A stretch of DNA of 64,000 bases from an uncultured Aquimarina sp. (GCF_947496855.1 NZ_CANMED010000008.1:264509-328508); one strand, 5' to 3'. Shown: positions 32,820 through 42,597, numbered from the stretch's first letter. The notes: generated by a model from the sequence alone, not told the origin. Translations and numbers: made by a program.

Positions 32820-33773
32820 TTAAAATAAGCTCTGAATGATATCTTCAATACTAACTCCTTCTGCTTCTGCTTTGTAGTTTTTGATCATACGATGGCGCAG
32901 TATTCCCATCGCTACTGCTTGTACGTCTTCTATATCCGGAGAAAATTTTCCTTTAATAGCAGCATTTGCTTTTGCTGCTAAAATTAAGTTCTGGGAAGCC
33001 CTTGGACCGGCACCCCAATCAATATAACTTTTAACTAAATCCGTTGCTGATTCTCCATTAGGTCTCGTTTTAGAAACCATTCCTACGGCATATTCGACTA
33101 CGTTATCAGCAACTGGAATACGACGAATCAAATGCTGGAAATCTATAATTTCTTGTGAAGTAAATAACGGGTTAATCGTTGCAGACGTGTCTCCAGTAGT
33201 GCTTTTCACAACTTCTACTTCTTCCTGAAAACTAGGGTATTTTAATTCTATTGCAAACATAAACCTATCTAATTGCGCTTCTGGCAAAGGATATGTTCCT
33301 TCTTGTTCAATAGGGTTTTGAGTTGCCAATACAAAATAAGGCAAATCTAACTTATAATTGTGACCTGCTACAGTTACTGATCTTTCCTGCATTGCTTCTA
33401 ATAACGCAGCTTGAGTTTTAGGTGGTGTTCTGTTAATCTCATCCGCTAGAATGATATTAGAAAACACAGGTCCTTTTATAAATTTAAAATGTCTTGACTC
33501 GTCTAAGATTTCACTTCCTAAAATATCACTTGGCATTAAATCAGGTGTAAACTGAATCCTTTTAAAATCCAATCCCAAAGCCTTAGCAATGGTATTTACC
33601 ATTAAGGTCTTTGCTAATCCAGGAACTCCAATAAGTAAAGCATGGCCTCCAGAAAAAACAGAAATCAGTATCTGATCGATTACTTCTTCCTGACCTATGA
33701 TTATTTTAGAAATTTCTTTTTTGAGTTCGGTATGTTTGCTTACCAGTTTTTCTACTGCTGCAACGTCAGACAT
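32820..33773 (-). CDS. MoxR-family AAA+ ATPase
   Basis: 317 residues. Walker A GVPGLAKT (near 50-57), Walker B NIILADEINRTPPKTQAALL, and the sensor QNPIEQEGTYPLPEAQLDRF are those of the MoxR/RavA group, which act as chaperones maturing protein complexes, often with von Willebrand-domain partners. None lies downstream in this window; instead it is the last gene of an operon with three SurA/PpiC-like folding factors (1 bp after the preceding gene), suggesting a role in envelope protein assembly. Confidence 0.92.
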   Translation of the reverse strand: MSDVAAVEKLVSKHTELKKEISKIIIGQEEVIDQILISVFSGGHALLIGVPGLAKTLMVNTIAKALGLDFKRIQFTPDLMPSDILGSEILDESRHFKFIKGPVFSNIILADEINRTPPKTQAALLEAMQERSVTVAGHNYKLDLPYFVLATQNPIEQEGTYPLPEAQLDRFMFAIELKYPSFQEEVEVVKSTTGDTSATINPLFTSQEIIDFQHLIRRIPVADNVVEYAVGMVSKTRPNGESATDLVKSYIDWGAGPRASQNLILAAKANAAIKGKFSPDIEDVQAVAMGILRHRMIKNYKAEAEGVSIEDIIQSLF

Positions 33774-33774
33774 A

Positions 33775-35226
33775 TTATTTTTCTTTTTTTAACCAGTTAC
33801 CACTAAACTCACAGTCCCTGTACTCTCCATTAATTTTTATGTAGGTATCATTAATTTTTTCTTCCTGCCACTTACGTATTGCTTCAATTTGTTTTTTCCT
33901 AAGAGCTAATTCTTGTATTTTCAAATAGTCTTTAGAATAGTCTGCAATATGTTCATCAAAACGGTTAAGCACCGTAATTAGTTTAAACTTTTTACGACCT
34001 TGGCGATCTTGATCAGGAATTACTAATGAAACTTCATTAGTTTTCAATTTTGATACTTGATCGTACAATATAGGATCAATTTTGGTAAGTTCAAAACGCG
34101 TATCTCCCGTTGTCGGATTTAATAACTGTCCTCCATCTTCTTTCGTTTCCTTTTCGTTACTAAACTTTCGTGCAGCCTCTTTAAAACCAATAGTTCCATT
34201 AACTACTTCTGCTCGCACAGAATCTACAAGTTTTTGAGCTACTTCTACGCTTTCTCTAGTAACATCTGGAATTAAAAGAATATGTCTTACATCAATTTCT
34301 TCTCCTCTAACTTTATCCAGTTGAATAATATGCCATCCAAAATCAGTTTTAAAGGGCTCACTAACTTCTGCAACTTGCAAACTAAATGCTACATCTTTAA
34401 ATTCTTTAGCAAACGGCGTCTGACGGTTCAATGTATATTTCCCTCCTTTTGATTTGGATCCCGGATCCTGAGAATATAACACCGCTTTTGTCGCAAAGCT
34501 ACTACCATTCTCCAAAATATCTGTTCTAAACTGTTTTAGTCTATCAATCACTTTTTGTTCTTCTTCATCAGGTATTTTAGGATCGATTACAATTTGTGCC
34601 AGCTCTAATTCTGTACCAAAAAGTGGTCTTTCATCTTCTGGAATTTCATCAAAAAACTCTCTTACTTCTTCTGGTGTAACCTCTACGTCTTCCACTATTT
34701 TAGAACGCATTTGTTCTGCCAGTCTATTTCCTTTATTTATTTCGAAAAGCTCTTTTCTAAAATCTTCTTCACTTTCTTTTCTATAAAATTTAAGCACTTT
34801 ATCTAGCGTTCCAAGTTCTCTGGTCATATAACTTAATTGTTGATCGACCATAGAATTCACCTCTGCATCTGTAACGAGAACACTATCTTGTACTGCATGA
34901 TGTGCATATAACTTATTTTCGAATAAACTTCCAGCCAATTCACAACGGCTTACATCAGTAGCAGAAACCCCTTCACTTATTAATTGCTTATACGCAATAG
35001 TAACATCGCTATCCAGTATTACATACTCTCCTATAACAGCAGCAACCCCATCTATCTTAATCCTATCAGATGGCTTTACAGAATCTTCTTTTTTCTCTAC
35101 CTTCTTCTGTACATCTTCAATGATTTCCTGAGCATATATCTGAGCACCTGCTCCAAATAGCAATAATGCAACAAGACAAGTAGCATTCTTAATTATAGAT
35201 TTCAAATTGTTTGTTTTTAATAGCAT
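33775..35226 (-). CDS. SurA-like periplasmic peptidyl-prolyl isomerase
   Basis: 483 residues with a signal sequence (ATCLVALLLFGAGAQIYAQ) and an N-terminal SurA chaperone domain (DGVAAVIGEYVILDSDV, typical of SurA_N). Two parvulin-type segments follow: LAQIVIDPKI...GSKSKGGKYTLNRQTPFAKE and then VRHILLIPDVT...EDGGQLLNPTTGDTRF. SurA escorts outer-membrane proteins. Its start overlaps the preceding gene by 38 bp, so it is cotranscribed and probably coupled. Confidence 0.88.
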   Translation of the reverse strand: MLLKTNNLKSIIKNATCLVALLLFGAGAQIYAQEIIEDVQKKVEKKEDSVKPSDRIKIDGVAAVIGEYVILDSDVTIAYKQLISEGVSATDVSRCELAGSLFENKLYAHHAVQDSVLVTDAEVNSMVDQQLSYMTRELGTLDKVLKFYRKESEEDFRKELFEINKGNRLAEQMRSKIVEDVEVTPEEVREFFDEIPEDERPLFGTELELAQIVIDPKIPDEEEQKVIDRLKQFRTDILENGSSFATKAVLYSQDPGSKSKGGKYTLNRQTPFAKEFKDVAFSLQVAEVSEPFKTDFGWHIIQLDKVRGEEIDVRHILLIPDVTRESVEVAQKLVDSVRAEVVNGTIGFKEAARKFSNEKETKEDGGQLLNPTTGDTRFELTKIDPILYDQVSKLKTNEVSLVIPDQDRQGRKKFKLITVLNRFDEHIADYSKDYLKIQELALRKKQIEAIRKWQEEKINDTYIKINGEYRDCEFSGNWLKKEK

Positions 35227-36037
35227 CTTTTGTAATATCCTTTTCTAATTTTTTTATAAGCTCTCGCTTCCTCTTACTTAATATAATCTGTCGTATTGTT
35301 GGTTTTATATATTCTAAAGGTGCTGTTTCGTTTTTCTTTAGCACTTCTTTAATCTTAATCATATATACTCCCAAAGAATCACGTAATTGTACATACTTCC
35401 CCTTTTTCAATACTTTATTTCTATCCTCGGTCTTAAGAACTGGTATCTTATTTAACACCTGATCAAATTGAACCCAAACAGAATCACTAAAAGAAAAAGT
35501 AACAAATTCTAACTTTTTTGTCAGCAAATCTTCTTCATCCTCATCTTTAAAACGATTAAAACGTGTTTGCGTTGCAACAATATTATTATAATCAGGTGGC
35601 AAATGTAAGTAACGTAACTTTACTAATTCTTCATTAAGATTAAAATTTTCTAAATTTTCTGAATAATAAGAACTCATATCTTCTTCTGTAATCTCCATAT
35701 TAATGGATTTATTAATCACAGCATCTTTATATGCATTAATATACAAGGTACTCTTATAATCCTCTACAAGGTTATCAAATTCCTGGAGTTCTGTTTCGTT
35801 TAAGTTACGTTTAGACTGATCTATAAACAACTGTCTCGTTGCCCAAATATTAATATAGCTGTTTACCACATTAGTACTATCCTCTTTTGCAGTCCCATCG
35901 GGCACGAGATTTTTAATATCGTCTTTATAAAGATATGTTTCGTTTACTCGTGCAACGACTTCTCTATTCCCTTGGCGATTTATATTACTGCAAGAAATAA
36001 ACAAAAGAAACAGTACTGTGATTGAGAGGTATCGCAT
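35189..36037 (-). CDS. SurA-like lipoprotein without recognisable isomerase domain
   Basis: 282 residues with a lipoprotein signal (MRYLSITVLFLLFISC, Cys16). The following VVARVNETYLYKDDIKNLV and the helical region to about 140 look like the SurA/PpiD N-terminal chaperone domain. The C-terminal half (LREYLHL-like strand LRYLHLPPDYN, then SLGVYMIKIKEVL and IRQIILSKRKRELI) keeps only traces of a parvulin fold, with no HILL or GG active-site block. It probably works as a holdase together with the two isomerases around it. It follows the upstream gene without gap. Confidence 0.7.
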   Translation of the reverse strand: MRYLSITVLFLLFISCSNINRQGNREVVARVNETYLYKDDIKNLVPDGTAKEDSTNVVNSYINIWATRQLFIDQSKRNLNETELQEFDNLVEDYKSTLYINAYKDAVINKSINMEITEEDMSSYYSENLENFNLNEELVKLRYLHLPPDYNNIVATQTRFNRFKDEDEEDLLTKKLEFVTFSFSDSVWVQFDQVLNKIPVLKTEDRNKVLKKGKYVQLRDSLGVYMIKIKEVLKKNETAPLEYIKPTIRQIILSKRKRELIKKLEKDITKDAIKNKQFEIYN

Positions 36038-37996
36038 TTATATGGACAGGTCTTTTTTAATTTTTTTTAAGGTCTTTTTGTTTAACTCTACAGAATATTT
36101 CTTTCTAAGTTCATTTAACCATTTTTTTTCCAAGTCTTCCTGAAAATCATTAATTACTTTCCCCTTAGTTTCTTCAAAAGTTTTGATTCTAGCGGGCGTT
36201 ACCTCTTCTACTTTTACAAGTGTTATATAATTATTTTCATTAACACTAACAATTTGCCCTTTCTCTCCAGTAAAACTGCTAGCAATAGGGGTTTCACCTT
36301 TAGTTAACTCCTCTTCAGAGAAAAACACTTTATCTGTATCTGATGTATTCACTTCTTTTTTAATTTCTTCGGTAGATTTTCCTTTTTCAATAAGAACCTT
36401 CACTTTTTCTATTAATTCTTGATTAGAAGAAGATGCTTTTATAACCGTATATGTTTCCTCTAGAAGATATGTATCTTTTCTGGATTCATAGAACTTTTTA
36501 AGTCCAACAGAATCCGTCTTTGCCGCGTTCCATATTTTAGACTCCATAAGGTCAAACAACAACAATCCGTCTCTATACTCCGAAATCACATTTGCAAATT
36601 CCTGATTATCTTCTTCCAGATGCTCTTCATAATATTGAAGCAACTGAGCAGACTCGTATTCATCATACATTGTTTCTACATAAACAGAAACATCTGAAAT
36701 CCCAGTTTTACCAGCATCTCTTTGTTGTATAAACTTGGCAAAATCTAAATACAAATAACCTTGATCGCCTATTGAAAAAATAGATTTCTCCATCATCGGG
36801 TCATTGGTAGGAACTTCCCATTTTTCCTTAAAAATAGTAGACGGCACAATTTTTTTAAAATACGTTATCGTTTCTTCGTTTCTTTTTAAAACATACTTTT
36901 CTTTAAGAGAATTTATAAACGACTTAGTAATTAACTGTGATCTACTATCTTTTTTTATTTTTTGAGTAAGTTCTCCTTTTAGCTCTTCAAAAGTTTTGGG
37001 AGAATGTTTTTCTAATAATTTTATAATATGCCAGCCATATTTTGTTTTAACAGGCGCAGAAACTTCTCCTGACACTTGTAAAGCAAAAGCAGCTTTCTCA
37101 AAATTCTCAGAATTTAAAGCTCCTTGTCCAAAACGATTTATTTTACCTTCATTGACGGCTGTATTACGATCGTCACTATATTGTTTTGCTAAAGATTCAA
37201 AAGAAGCATTTTGTTTTAATTGTGAACTAATTTCCTTAATTCTTTCTTCTGCTTGCGTTTCTGTTCTTTCTTTATTGAAAGCCACCATTATATGAGCTAC
37301 TGTAACTTCTCCTAATGCTTTTTGTTTATCATTAACCTTTACAATATGATAACCAAAACGTGTTTTGAATGGTTCCGAAACGTCTCCTACTTTGGTTGTA
37401 AAAGCTGCTTGTTCAAAAGCATATACCATTCTAAATGCTGAAAACCAACCTAAATTACCACCATTTTTATTTACAGAAGGATCTTGACTATACTGAACCG
37501 CTATTTCTTTAAAATCTGCTCCACTACTAATTTTATTTCTAGCTTCAGTGATCCTCTGATATGCCGCTAGGGTATCTTTAGGAGATGCTCCAGATTGAAC
37601 CTGCACTAAGATATGACTTGCATTTACTCTTTCCTGCAAACGGTCATATGCCTCTTTCACCAATGCGTCTGAAGCTTTTGTATCAGTAAGATATCCTGAA
37701 GATAATTGTTTTTTATACCCTTCAAGTTCTTTGATATACGATTCTTTTTTATTCAGCCCTTGTTCTTTAGCTTCCGCTAACTTTAACTTATAGTTGATAA
37801 AAAGTTCTAAATATTCATCGATATCCTTTTGAGATTCATCTTTTACCAGATCAATATTCTTAAGATATACCCGCTTAAACTCTGATGTATAAACAGGTGA
37901 ATTATTAATCATTAAAAGTACAGGGTCTTTTTGTTGACCATATACAAGGGAGCAAAATATTACTCCTAAAAAAAGTACAATAGATTTTTTGTGCAT
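36038..37996 (-). CDS. PpiC/PpiD-type isomerase with two parvulin domains
   Basis: Start placed at ATG 37994-37996 (MHKKSIVLFLGVIFCSLVYG, a signal peptide), giving 652 residues. Two complete parvulin domains: VNASHILVQVQSG...NKNGGNLGWFSAFRMVYAFE...GYHIVKV and VTVAHIMVAFNKER...VNEGKINRFGQGAL...GWHIIKL. The remaining 300 residues are a helical chaperone-like part. First gene of the folding-factor operon that ends with moxR. Confidence 0.88.
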   Translation of the reverse strand: MHKKSIVLFLGVIFCSLVYGQQKDPVLLMINNSPVYTSEFKRVYLKNIDLVKDESQKDIDEYLELFINYKLKLAEAKEQGLNKKESYIKELEGYKKQLSSGYLTDTKASDALVKEAYDRLQERVNASHILVQVQSGASPKDTLAAYQRITEARNKISSGADFKEIAVQYSQDPSVNKNGGNLGWFSAFRMVYAFEQAAFTTKVGDVSEPFKTRFGYHIVKVNDKQKALGEVTVAHIMVAFNKERTETQAEERIKEISSQLKQNASFESLAKQYSDDRNTAVNEGKINRFGQGALNSENFEKAAFALQVSGEVSAPVKTKYGWHIIKLLEKHSPKTFEELKGELTQKIKKDSRSQLITKSFINSLKEKYVLKRNEETITYFKKIVPSTIFKEKWEVPTNDPMMEKSIFSIGDQGYLYLDFAKFIQQRDAGKTGISDVSVYVETMYDEYESAQLLQYYEEHLEEDNQEFANVISEYRDGLLLFDLMESKIWNAAKTDSVGLKKFYESRKDTYLLEETYTVIKASSSNQELIEKVKVLIEKGKSTEEIKKEVNTSDTDKVFFSEEELTKGETPIASSFTGEKGQIVSVNENNYITLVKVEEVTPARIKTFEETKGKVINDFQEDLEKKWLNELRKKYSVELNKKTLKKIKKDLSI

Positions 37997-38178
37997 AGTT
38001 CTCTTTAATAAAGTCCCCAATCGGACAAAAATAACAATATTAATGCGTTTTGCAAGCTCTTTCTTTTAACGAAAGATATTGGTAATATAGTATTAAATAC
38101 CTTTTAAAATTTTACTAATCTCCTTATCTTGTAATTTTATATCACTTTGCTAATACCTAAAACAATTAATAATATACA

Positions 38179-38418
38179 TTGGAAAGAAAACTAAAACTCC
38201 TTTGGGATTTCAGAGGTCCCGCAGCAAGTAAAACAGCAGAGCATCACGAAATCCATCTAAAAGAATATATCATTTCAGAAAAATTATCTATGAATCTTAC
38301 TGGTTATCAAGACATCAACGAAATGCATAGCATTGCTTTCATGGTTGTTTTAGATTCTGAAATGAAAGCTATAAGAGATGCTTTAAAACCTCATCGTGGT
38401 CAACTATATGAAGAATAG
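38179..38418 (+). CDS. conserved small cytoplasmic protein, function unknown
   Basis: 79 residues from a TTG start (no ATG is available before codon 38). The sequence (KLLWDFRGPAASKTAEHHEI then HLKEYIISEKL) has well-formed composition, and I believe similar short proteins occur in other Flavobacteriia, though no function is known. It lies divergent from the isomerase operon and 90 bp before the OmpH gene. Confidence 0.65.
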   Translation: MERKLKLLWDFRGPAASKTAEHHEIHLKEYIISEKLSMNLTGYQDINEMHSIAFMVVLDSEMKAIRDALKPHRGQLYEE

Positions 38419-38508
38419 ATTTTTAAAAAATAATTTTCTTGGCACGTATATTGTCTTAGACCTTATATATTTGCAAAAATTTTTAAATCAAGAATTAAAA
38501 AAACCACA

Positions 38509-39015
38509 ATGAAGAACATACTATTTCCGATTTTATTATTGATCATTAGTGCACAAACGATTGCACAATCTAAAGTAGGAACAATCGATAGCGAATTTAT
38601 TCTATCCAAATTGCCTGAACTCACTAAAGTACAAGAAGAGTTAAAAGCATATAATACTAAGTTAGAAGCTGATCTAAAAGTAAAAGTCGATGATTACCAG
38701 ACAAAAGTAAAAGCGTACCAAGAAGGTGTCGCAACAATGACTGAACCTTTGAAAAAAACTAAGCAGGAAGAGATTATCACTTTAGAAAATGATATTACGA
38801 AATTCCGCCAGAATGGATCTCAATTAGTTCAGATAGAACAAAACAGACTCTTACAGCCTTTGTACACAAAAATAGGAAAAGCACTAGAAGAAGTTGCTAA
38901 AGCTGAAGGATACACGCAAGTACTAACAATTACTACTAGCGGATTAGCATATATAGATCCAAAATTTGATCTTACAAAAACAGTAATGACTAAACTAGGT
39001 ATCCCTTTACAGTAA
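38509..39015 (+). CDS. OmpH/Skp-family periplasmic chaperone
   Basis: 168 residues with a signal peptide (MKNILFPILLLIISAQTIAQ) followed by SKVGTIDSEFILSKLPELTK, the OmpH/Skp opening, then a long coiled coil (about 40-120) and the C-terminal strand GYTQVLTITTSGLAYIDPK. Skp trimers hold outer-membrane proteins in the periplasm. It ends 20 bp before a strong bidirectional hairpin. Confidence 0.88.
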   Translation: MKNILFPILLLIISAQTIAQSKVGTIDSEFILSKLPELTKVQEELKAYNTKLEADLKVKVDDYQTKVKAYQEGVATMTEPLKKTKQEEIITLENDITKFRQNGSQLVQIEQNRLLQPLYTKIGKALEEVAKAEGYTQVLTITTSGLAYIDPKFDLTKTVMTKLGIPLQ

Positions 39016-39035
39016 AGATACTTATAACACATAAA

Positions 39036-39069
39036 AAAAAACGCTTCAAAATAACTTGAAGCGTTTTTT
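39036..39069. terminator. bidirectional terminator between ompH-like and TPR genes
   Basis: AAAAAACGCTTCAA and TTGAAGCGTTTTTT pair perfectly around a 6-nt loop. It follows the chaperone stop by 20 bp on the plus strand and directly abuts the original stop (39070-39072) of the frameshifted TPR gene on the minus strand. Confidence 0.9.
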
Positions 39070-39902
39070 CTACTCCTCTATTTTCTTGATTTTATCTTCT
39101 ATTTGCATTAGGTATATCTCATTATACACTTCTTTATAAGGGTCGGATTTTTTATATCCTTGGGATACCAATTCTTTTGCTTTTTTAATACAAGTAAGAG
39201 CTTCCTTTTTTTACCAACCTCTAATAATGTAATTCCTTTATAGTAATACGAGAGTGATGATTTATCATAAACCTTAATAACTAAATCAAAATCGGCAATT
39301 GCTATATCATATTTTTTTAATGCAGCATAACTGATTCCTCTGTATGGAAAAGCAGAAGGATCTATATAATCTATCCCTTCTTCATCTATAGCTTTTGCAA
39401 ATTCTATGATCGCTTCTTCATGTCTTCCCAACGCCTGTAAAACCTCGCCTTTTAAAAAGTTTATATTATTCCCCCAAGCATAATCCACTTTTCCAGGAGT
39501 ATACTCATCATATTGATTAAGATATTTTATTGCACGATCATAATCTTTATACAAATCTGTCATGAGCCAAGATGTATAATATAATGTTTCTTTAGGATCT
39601 AATTCCATTGCTTTCTTTAGTAAAGGAAAAGATATATGATAATCTCCTATTTTACTATGTGCTATTGACTTTCCTTGATAATACCCAGCATTTTTTGGAT
39701 TTAGCGCAATTAAAGAGTCTGTATATGCTTGACGAAACAAACTGGCTTGATAGTGAAACTTTCTTTCATATTCCAGTTCTTTTGTCTTTAAAACTTTTTC
39801 TTCTACCGTTAAGCTTTCATAGTTTATCTTTTTGTTTTCCTGACACGAATAAAAAGTCAAGAGTAAAAAGCAATTAAGGATATATACGTATGATTTTTCC
39901 AT
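39070..39902 (-). pseudogene. TPR-repeat lipoprotein gene with a late frameshift
   Basis: The frame from ATG 39900-39902 gives a lipoprotein signal (LLLTFYSC, Cys20) and TPR-like helices (KNAGYYQGKSIAHSKIGDY, ALGRHEEAIIEFAKAIDE, AFPYRGISYAALKKYDIAIAD). After GITLLEVGKK it runs into unlikely basic sequence and stops at 39108. A shift in the A7 run at 39206-39212 recovers a normal TPR end: KEALTCIKKAKELVSQGY, then KKSDPYKEVYNEIYLMQIED, stopping at 39070, flush with the terminator. So one base was lost (or added) in the homopolymer. The truncated product would still be 264 residues. A sequencing error is possible. Confidence 0.75.
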
Positions 39903-40953
39903 CTTTTATTCTAAAACTTAAATATTTATAGGTGTCAATAATTTGATCTGTTTTTGAATGTCTCCCTGGAATCCAATTTTGCAATCCTTTGGCTATTTCG
40001 AAAATCTGATCTGTTATCTCCGTTGAAAACTCCTTGAGGTTATAGTCATAATCAAAAGCCTGGTGATCAAATATCCCTGCTTTACCTTCGCAATTCACCA
40101 CAAATCTTACTTGAAAAATTCCAAATTCTTCAGAGTTTTTAGGTGCTTTATACTGCCGATCGAAAATTTTCCTGATATGATATAAACCACCATTATAAGT
40201 CGTTCCTTTGTAATAATAGCGATCTGATGGATTATTTATATTTATGTATGCATTACACAATTGAAAAGTAACCGGCTTGACATCTCCCTGTATTTCTACA
40301 GTTTGGTAGTGTATATTTTTAAAGGTACCGTCGACAAATCCAAAGGTTATCATCTCTTTATCAGAGATAGAGATAATCTGTTCTATGAATTGTTTATCTC
40401 TATTACATCCTATTCGATTTCCTTTTTTCCGTAAAAAAACGGCACTTTTATAGGATAAGGTTTCGTAACAATACTTATAATATTCTTCGGTTTCTTTGGG
40501 AATAAACTTTACACTATTTTCTTTTTTTGTGAATTAAAAAACTCCTTTGTCTGTTTTCCAATCATGGGAAATCAAAATATCTTCTGCTTTTTTAGTATTG
40601 ATTGGGTCAGTATAAATAATTTTATGAGCTACATTTCTAAAATAATGCAAATCATCATCGATAATTTTAAAATGATGTAATGAGTATTGAATAGTATCTA
40701 CTCCTAGTGAATCCTTAGTATAAATCTATTTCCTTTTTGCCAATAGTTTTTCATTATTAATATCTTTTATACGTAGACTATCATCTTAGAATTCCATAAG
40801 ATATGCATTGGGTTTATAATAATCTTTATCCATATGAATAGCTTGCACTAACCATTCACCTTGAGTACTTTTTTTATTAAAAGATGTAGATTGTTCATTA
40901 GAGAAACTTAAACAGATGCAGCTCAAAAGAAAAATAACGGATAATATTTTCAC
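39874..40953 (-). pseudogene. lipoprotein gene interrupted by three in-frame stop codons
   Basis: One continuous frame runs from a GTG at 40951-40953 (MKILSVIFLLSCICLS, a lipoprotein signal) to 39874, with stops at 40786-40788 (TAA), 40726-40728 (TAG) and 40534-40536 (TAA) but no frameshift. The segments between them stay coding-like: LRIKDINNEKLLAKRK, KIIDDDLHYFRNVAHK, PKETEEYYKYCYETL, and then the intact 160-codon piece from 40353 (MITFGFVDGTFKN). I recognise no family. The last part overlaps the TPR gene start by 29 bp, so both belonged to one operon. Stop-codon readthrough is a less likely alternative. Confidence 0.75.
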
Positions 40954-40988
40954 AGATAAGATTTTAAGAGACAAGTAAACATATAAAA

Positions 40989-41014
40989 AAAGCAATATGA
41001 TATCATATTGCTTT
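40989..41014 (-). terminator. guaB terminator (26-bp perfect palindrome)
   Basis: AAAGCAATATGAT and ATCATATTGCTTT form a perfect palindrome, followed on the minus strand by a run of seven T, 80 bp after the guaB stop. It also marks the upstream border of the decayed lipoprotein gene. Confidence 0.8.
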
Positions 41015-41093
41015 CAGTTTTTCTTAGTATTAAATCTACTTTAAAATCATTTTTGAAACTAAAGTATTATTTAATATAATTATAAAGTTGTTT

Positions 41094-42566
41094 TTACCTA
41101 CTATAATTAGGTGCTTCTTTGGTTATGGTAACGTCATGTGGATGACTTTCATTGATTCCACTTGCCGTAATTTTCACAAAGCGTCCAGTTTCTTTAAGGG
41201 TTGCTATATCTTTTGATCCACAGTATCCCATTCCTGCCCGTAAACCTCCTACGAACTGATGAATACTTTCATAAAGTTCTCCTTTATAAGCTACACGACC
41301 TACTATTCCTTCTGGAACTAATTTTTTAATATCATCTTCCACATCTTGGAAATACCTATCTTTTGATCCTTGCTTCATGGCTTCTACAGATCCCATTCCT
41401 CTATAAGACTTAAATTTTCTACCTTCATAGATGATAGTTTCTCCTGGAGATTCTTTGGTTCCTGCTAATAAAGAGCCTAACATCACGGTATCTGCTCCTG
41501 CAGCAATGGCCTTAGGTATATCACCGGTATATCTTATACCTCCATCCGCAATAACCGGAACACCAGATCCTTTGATCGCTGCCGCCACCTCTAATACCGC
41601 AGAAAACTGAGGAAAACCAACCCCTGCAACCACTCTGGTGGTACATATAGATCCTGGCCCAATTCCTACTTTTACTGCATCTGCTCCAGCTTCTACCAAA
41701 TACTTAGCTGCCTCGGCAGTAGCTATATTCCCAACTACTACATCCAGATCCGGAAACTTCTTTTTCACTTCTTTAAGAACAGAAACTACTCCTTTGGTAT
41801 GTCCGTGTGCTGTATCAATTATTACTGCATCTACTCCTGCCTTTACTAAAGCTTCAGCACGATCTACAGCATCACCGGTTACACCAATCGCAGCGGCTAC
41901 ACGAAGACGTCCAAAACTATCTTTATTAGCACTTGGTTTCAGTGTGAGTTTTGTGATATCTCTAAACGTTATTAAACCTACCAGCATATTTTTATCATTT
42001 ACTACTGGCAGCTTTTCTATTTTGTTATTTTGTAAAATAACTTCTGCTTCTTGCAAAGATGTCCCTTCTGCTACTGTTACCAAATTTTCAGAAGTCATTA
42101 CTTCTGATATAGGTCTTTCATTATTTTTTTCAAAACGTAAATCTCTATTGGTAACAATTCCTAATAATTTATGATTATCATCAACTATAGGAATCCCACC
42201 AATACTATGCTCTCGCATATTATTTTTTGCATCAGCTACTTTTGCATCTAATGGTAAGGTAACAGGATCTATGATCATTCCGCTCTCTGCTCTTTTAACC
42301 TTACGTACCTTCATTGCCTGTTCTTGAATAGTCATGTTTTTATGTAACACACCTATACCTCCTTCTTGCGCCATAGCAATAGCCATACGACTTTCTGTAA
42401 CCGTATCCATAGCTGCAGAAACTATAGGAACATTAATGGTAATATTTCTAGTAAATTTTGTTCGGATACTTACTTCTCGTGGTAACACTTCAGAAAATGC
42501 AGGGACTAAAAGTACGTCATCATAGGTAAGACCTTCTCCAACGATTTTGGATTCGTGTGCTGTCAT
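41094..42566 (-). CDS. guaB: inosine-5'-monophosphate dehydrogenase
   Basis: 490 residues. IMP to XMP oxidation, the first step of GMP synthesis. The barrel begins LTYDDVLLVPAFSEVLPREV; two CBS domains are inserted at about 95-205 (MIIDPVTLPLDAKVADAK, VMTSENLVTVAEGTSLQEAE). The active-site loop GIGPGSICTTRVVAGVG contains the catalytic Cys; the flap YRGMGSVEAMKQGS and SVRPHDV-like end (NESHPHDVTITKEAP) are also typical. A TATATTTG element and a 9-bp inverted repeat directly precede the start codon. Confidence 0.96.
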   Translation of the reverse strand: MTAHESKIVGEGLTYDDVLLVPAFSEVLPREVSIRTKFTRNITINVPIVSAAMDTVTESRMAIAMAQEGGIGVLHKNMTIQEQAMKVRKVKRAESGMIIDPVTLPLDAKVADAKNNMREHSIGGIPIVDDNHKLLGIVTNRDLRFEKNNERPISEVMTSENLVTVAEGTSLQEAEVILQNNKIEKLPVVNDKNMLVGLITFRDITKLTLKPSANKDSFGRLRVAAAIGVTGDAVDRAEALVKAGVDAVIIDTAHGHTKGVVSVLKEVKKKFPDLDVVVGNIATAEAAKYLVEAGADAVKVGIGPGSICTTRVVAGVGFPQFSAVLEVAAAIKGSGVPVIADGGIRYTGDIPKAIAAGADTVMLGSLLAGTKESPGETIIYEGRKFKSYRGMGSVEAMKQGSKDRYFQDVEDDIKKLVPEGIVGRVAYKGELYESIHQFVGGLRAGMGYCGSKDIATLKETGRFVKITASGINESHPHDVTITKEAPNYSR

Positions 42567-42597
42567 CGCAATTAAGATTTAATTGCGTGCAAATATA
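42567..42597 (-). promoter_or_regulatory. guaB promoter and start-proximal inverted repeat
   Basis: On the minus strand TATATTTG (42597-42590) is followed by CGCAATTAA (42587-42579), ATC and TTAATTGCG (42575-42567), which ends at the base before ATG. The dyad would overlap the transcription start and the leader; it may be an operator for a purine-responsive regulator. The rest of the 308-bp gap up to 42874 shows nothing recognisable. Confidence 0.5.
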
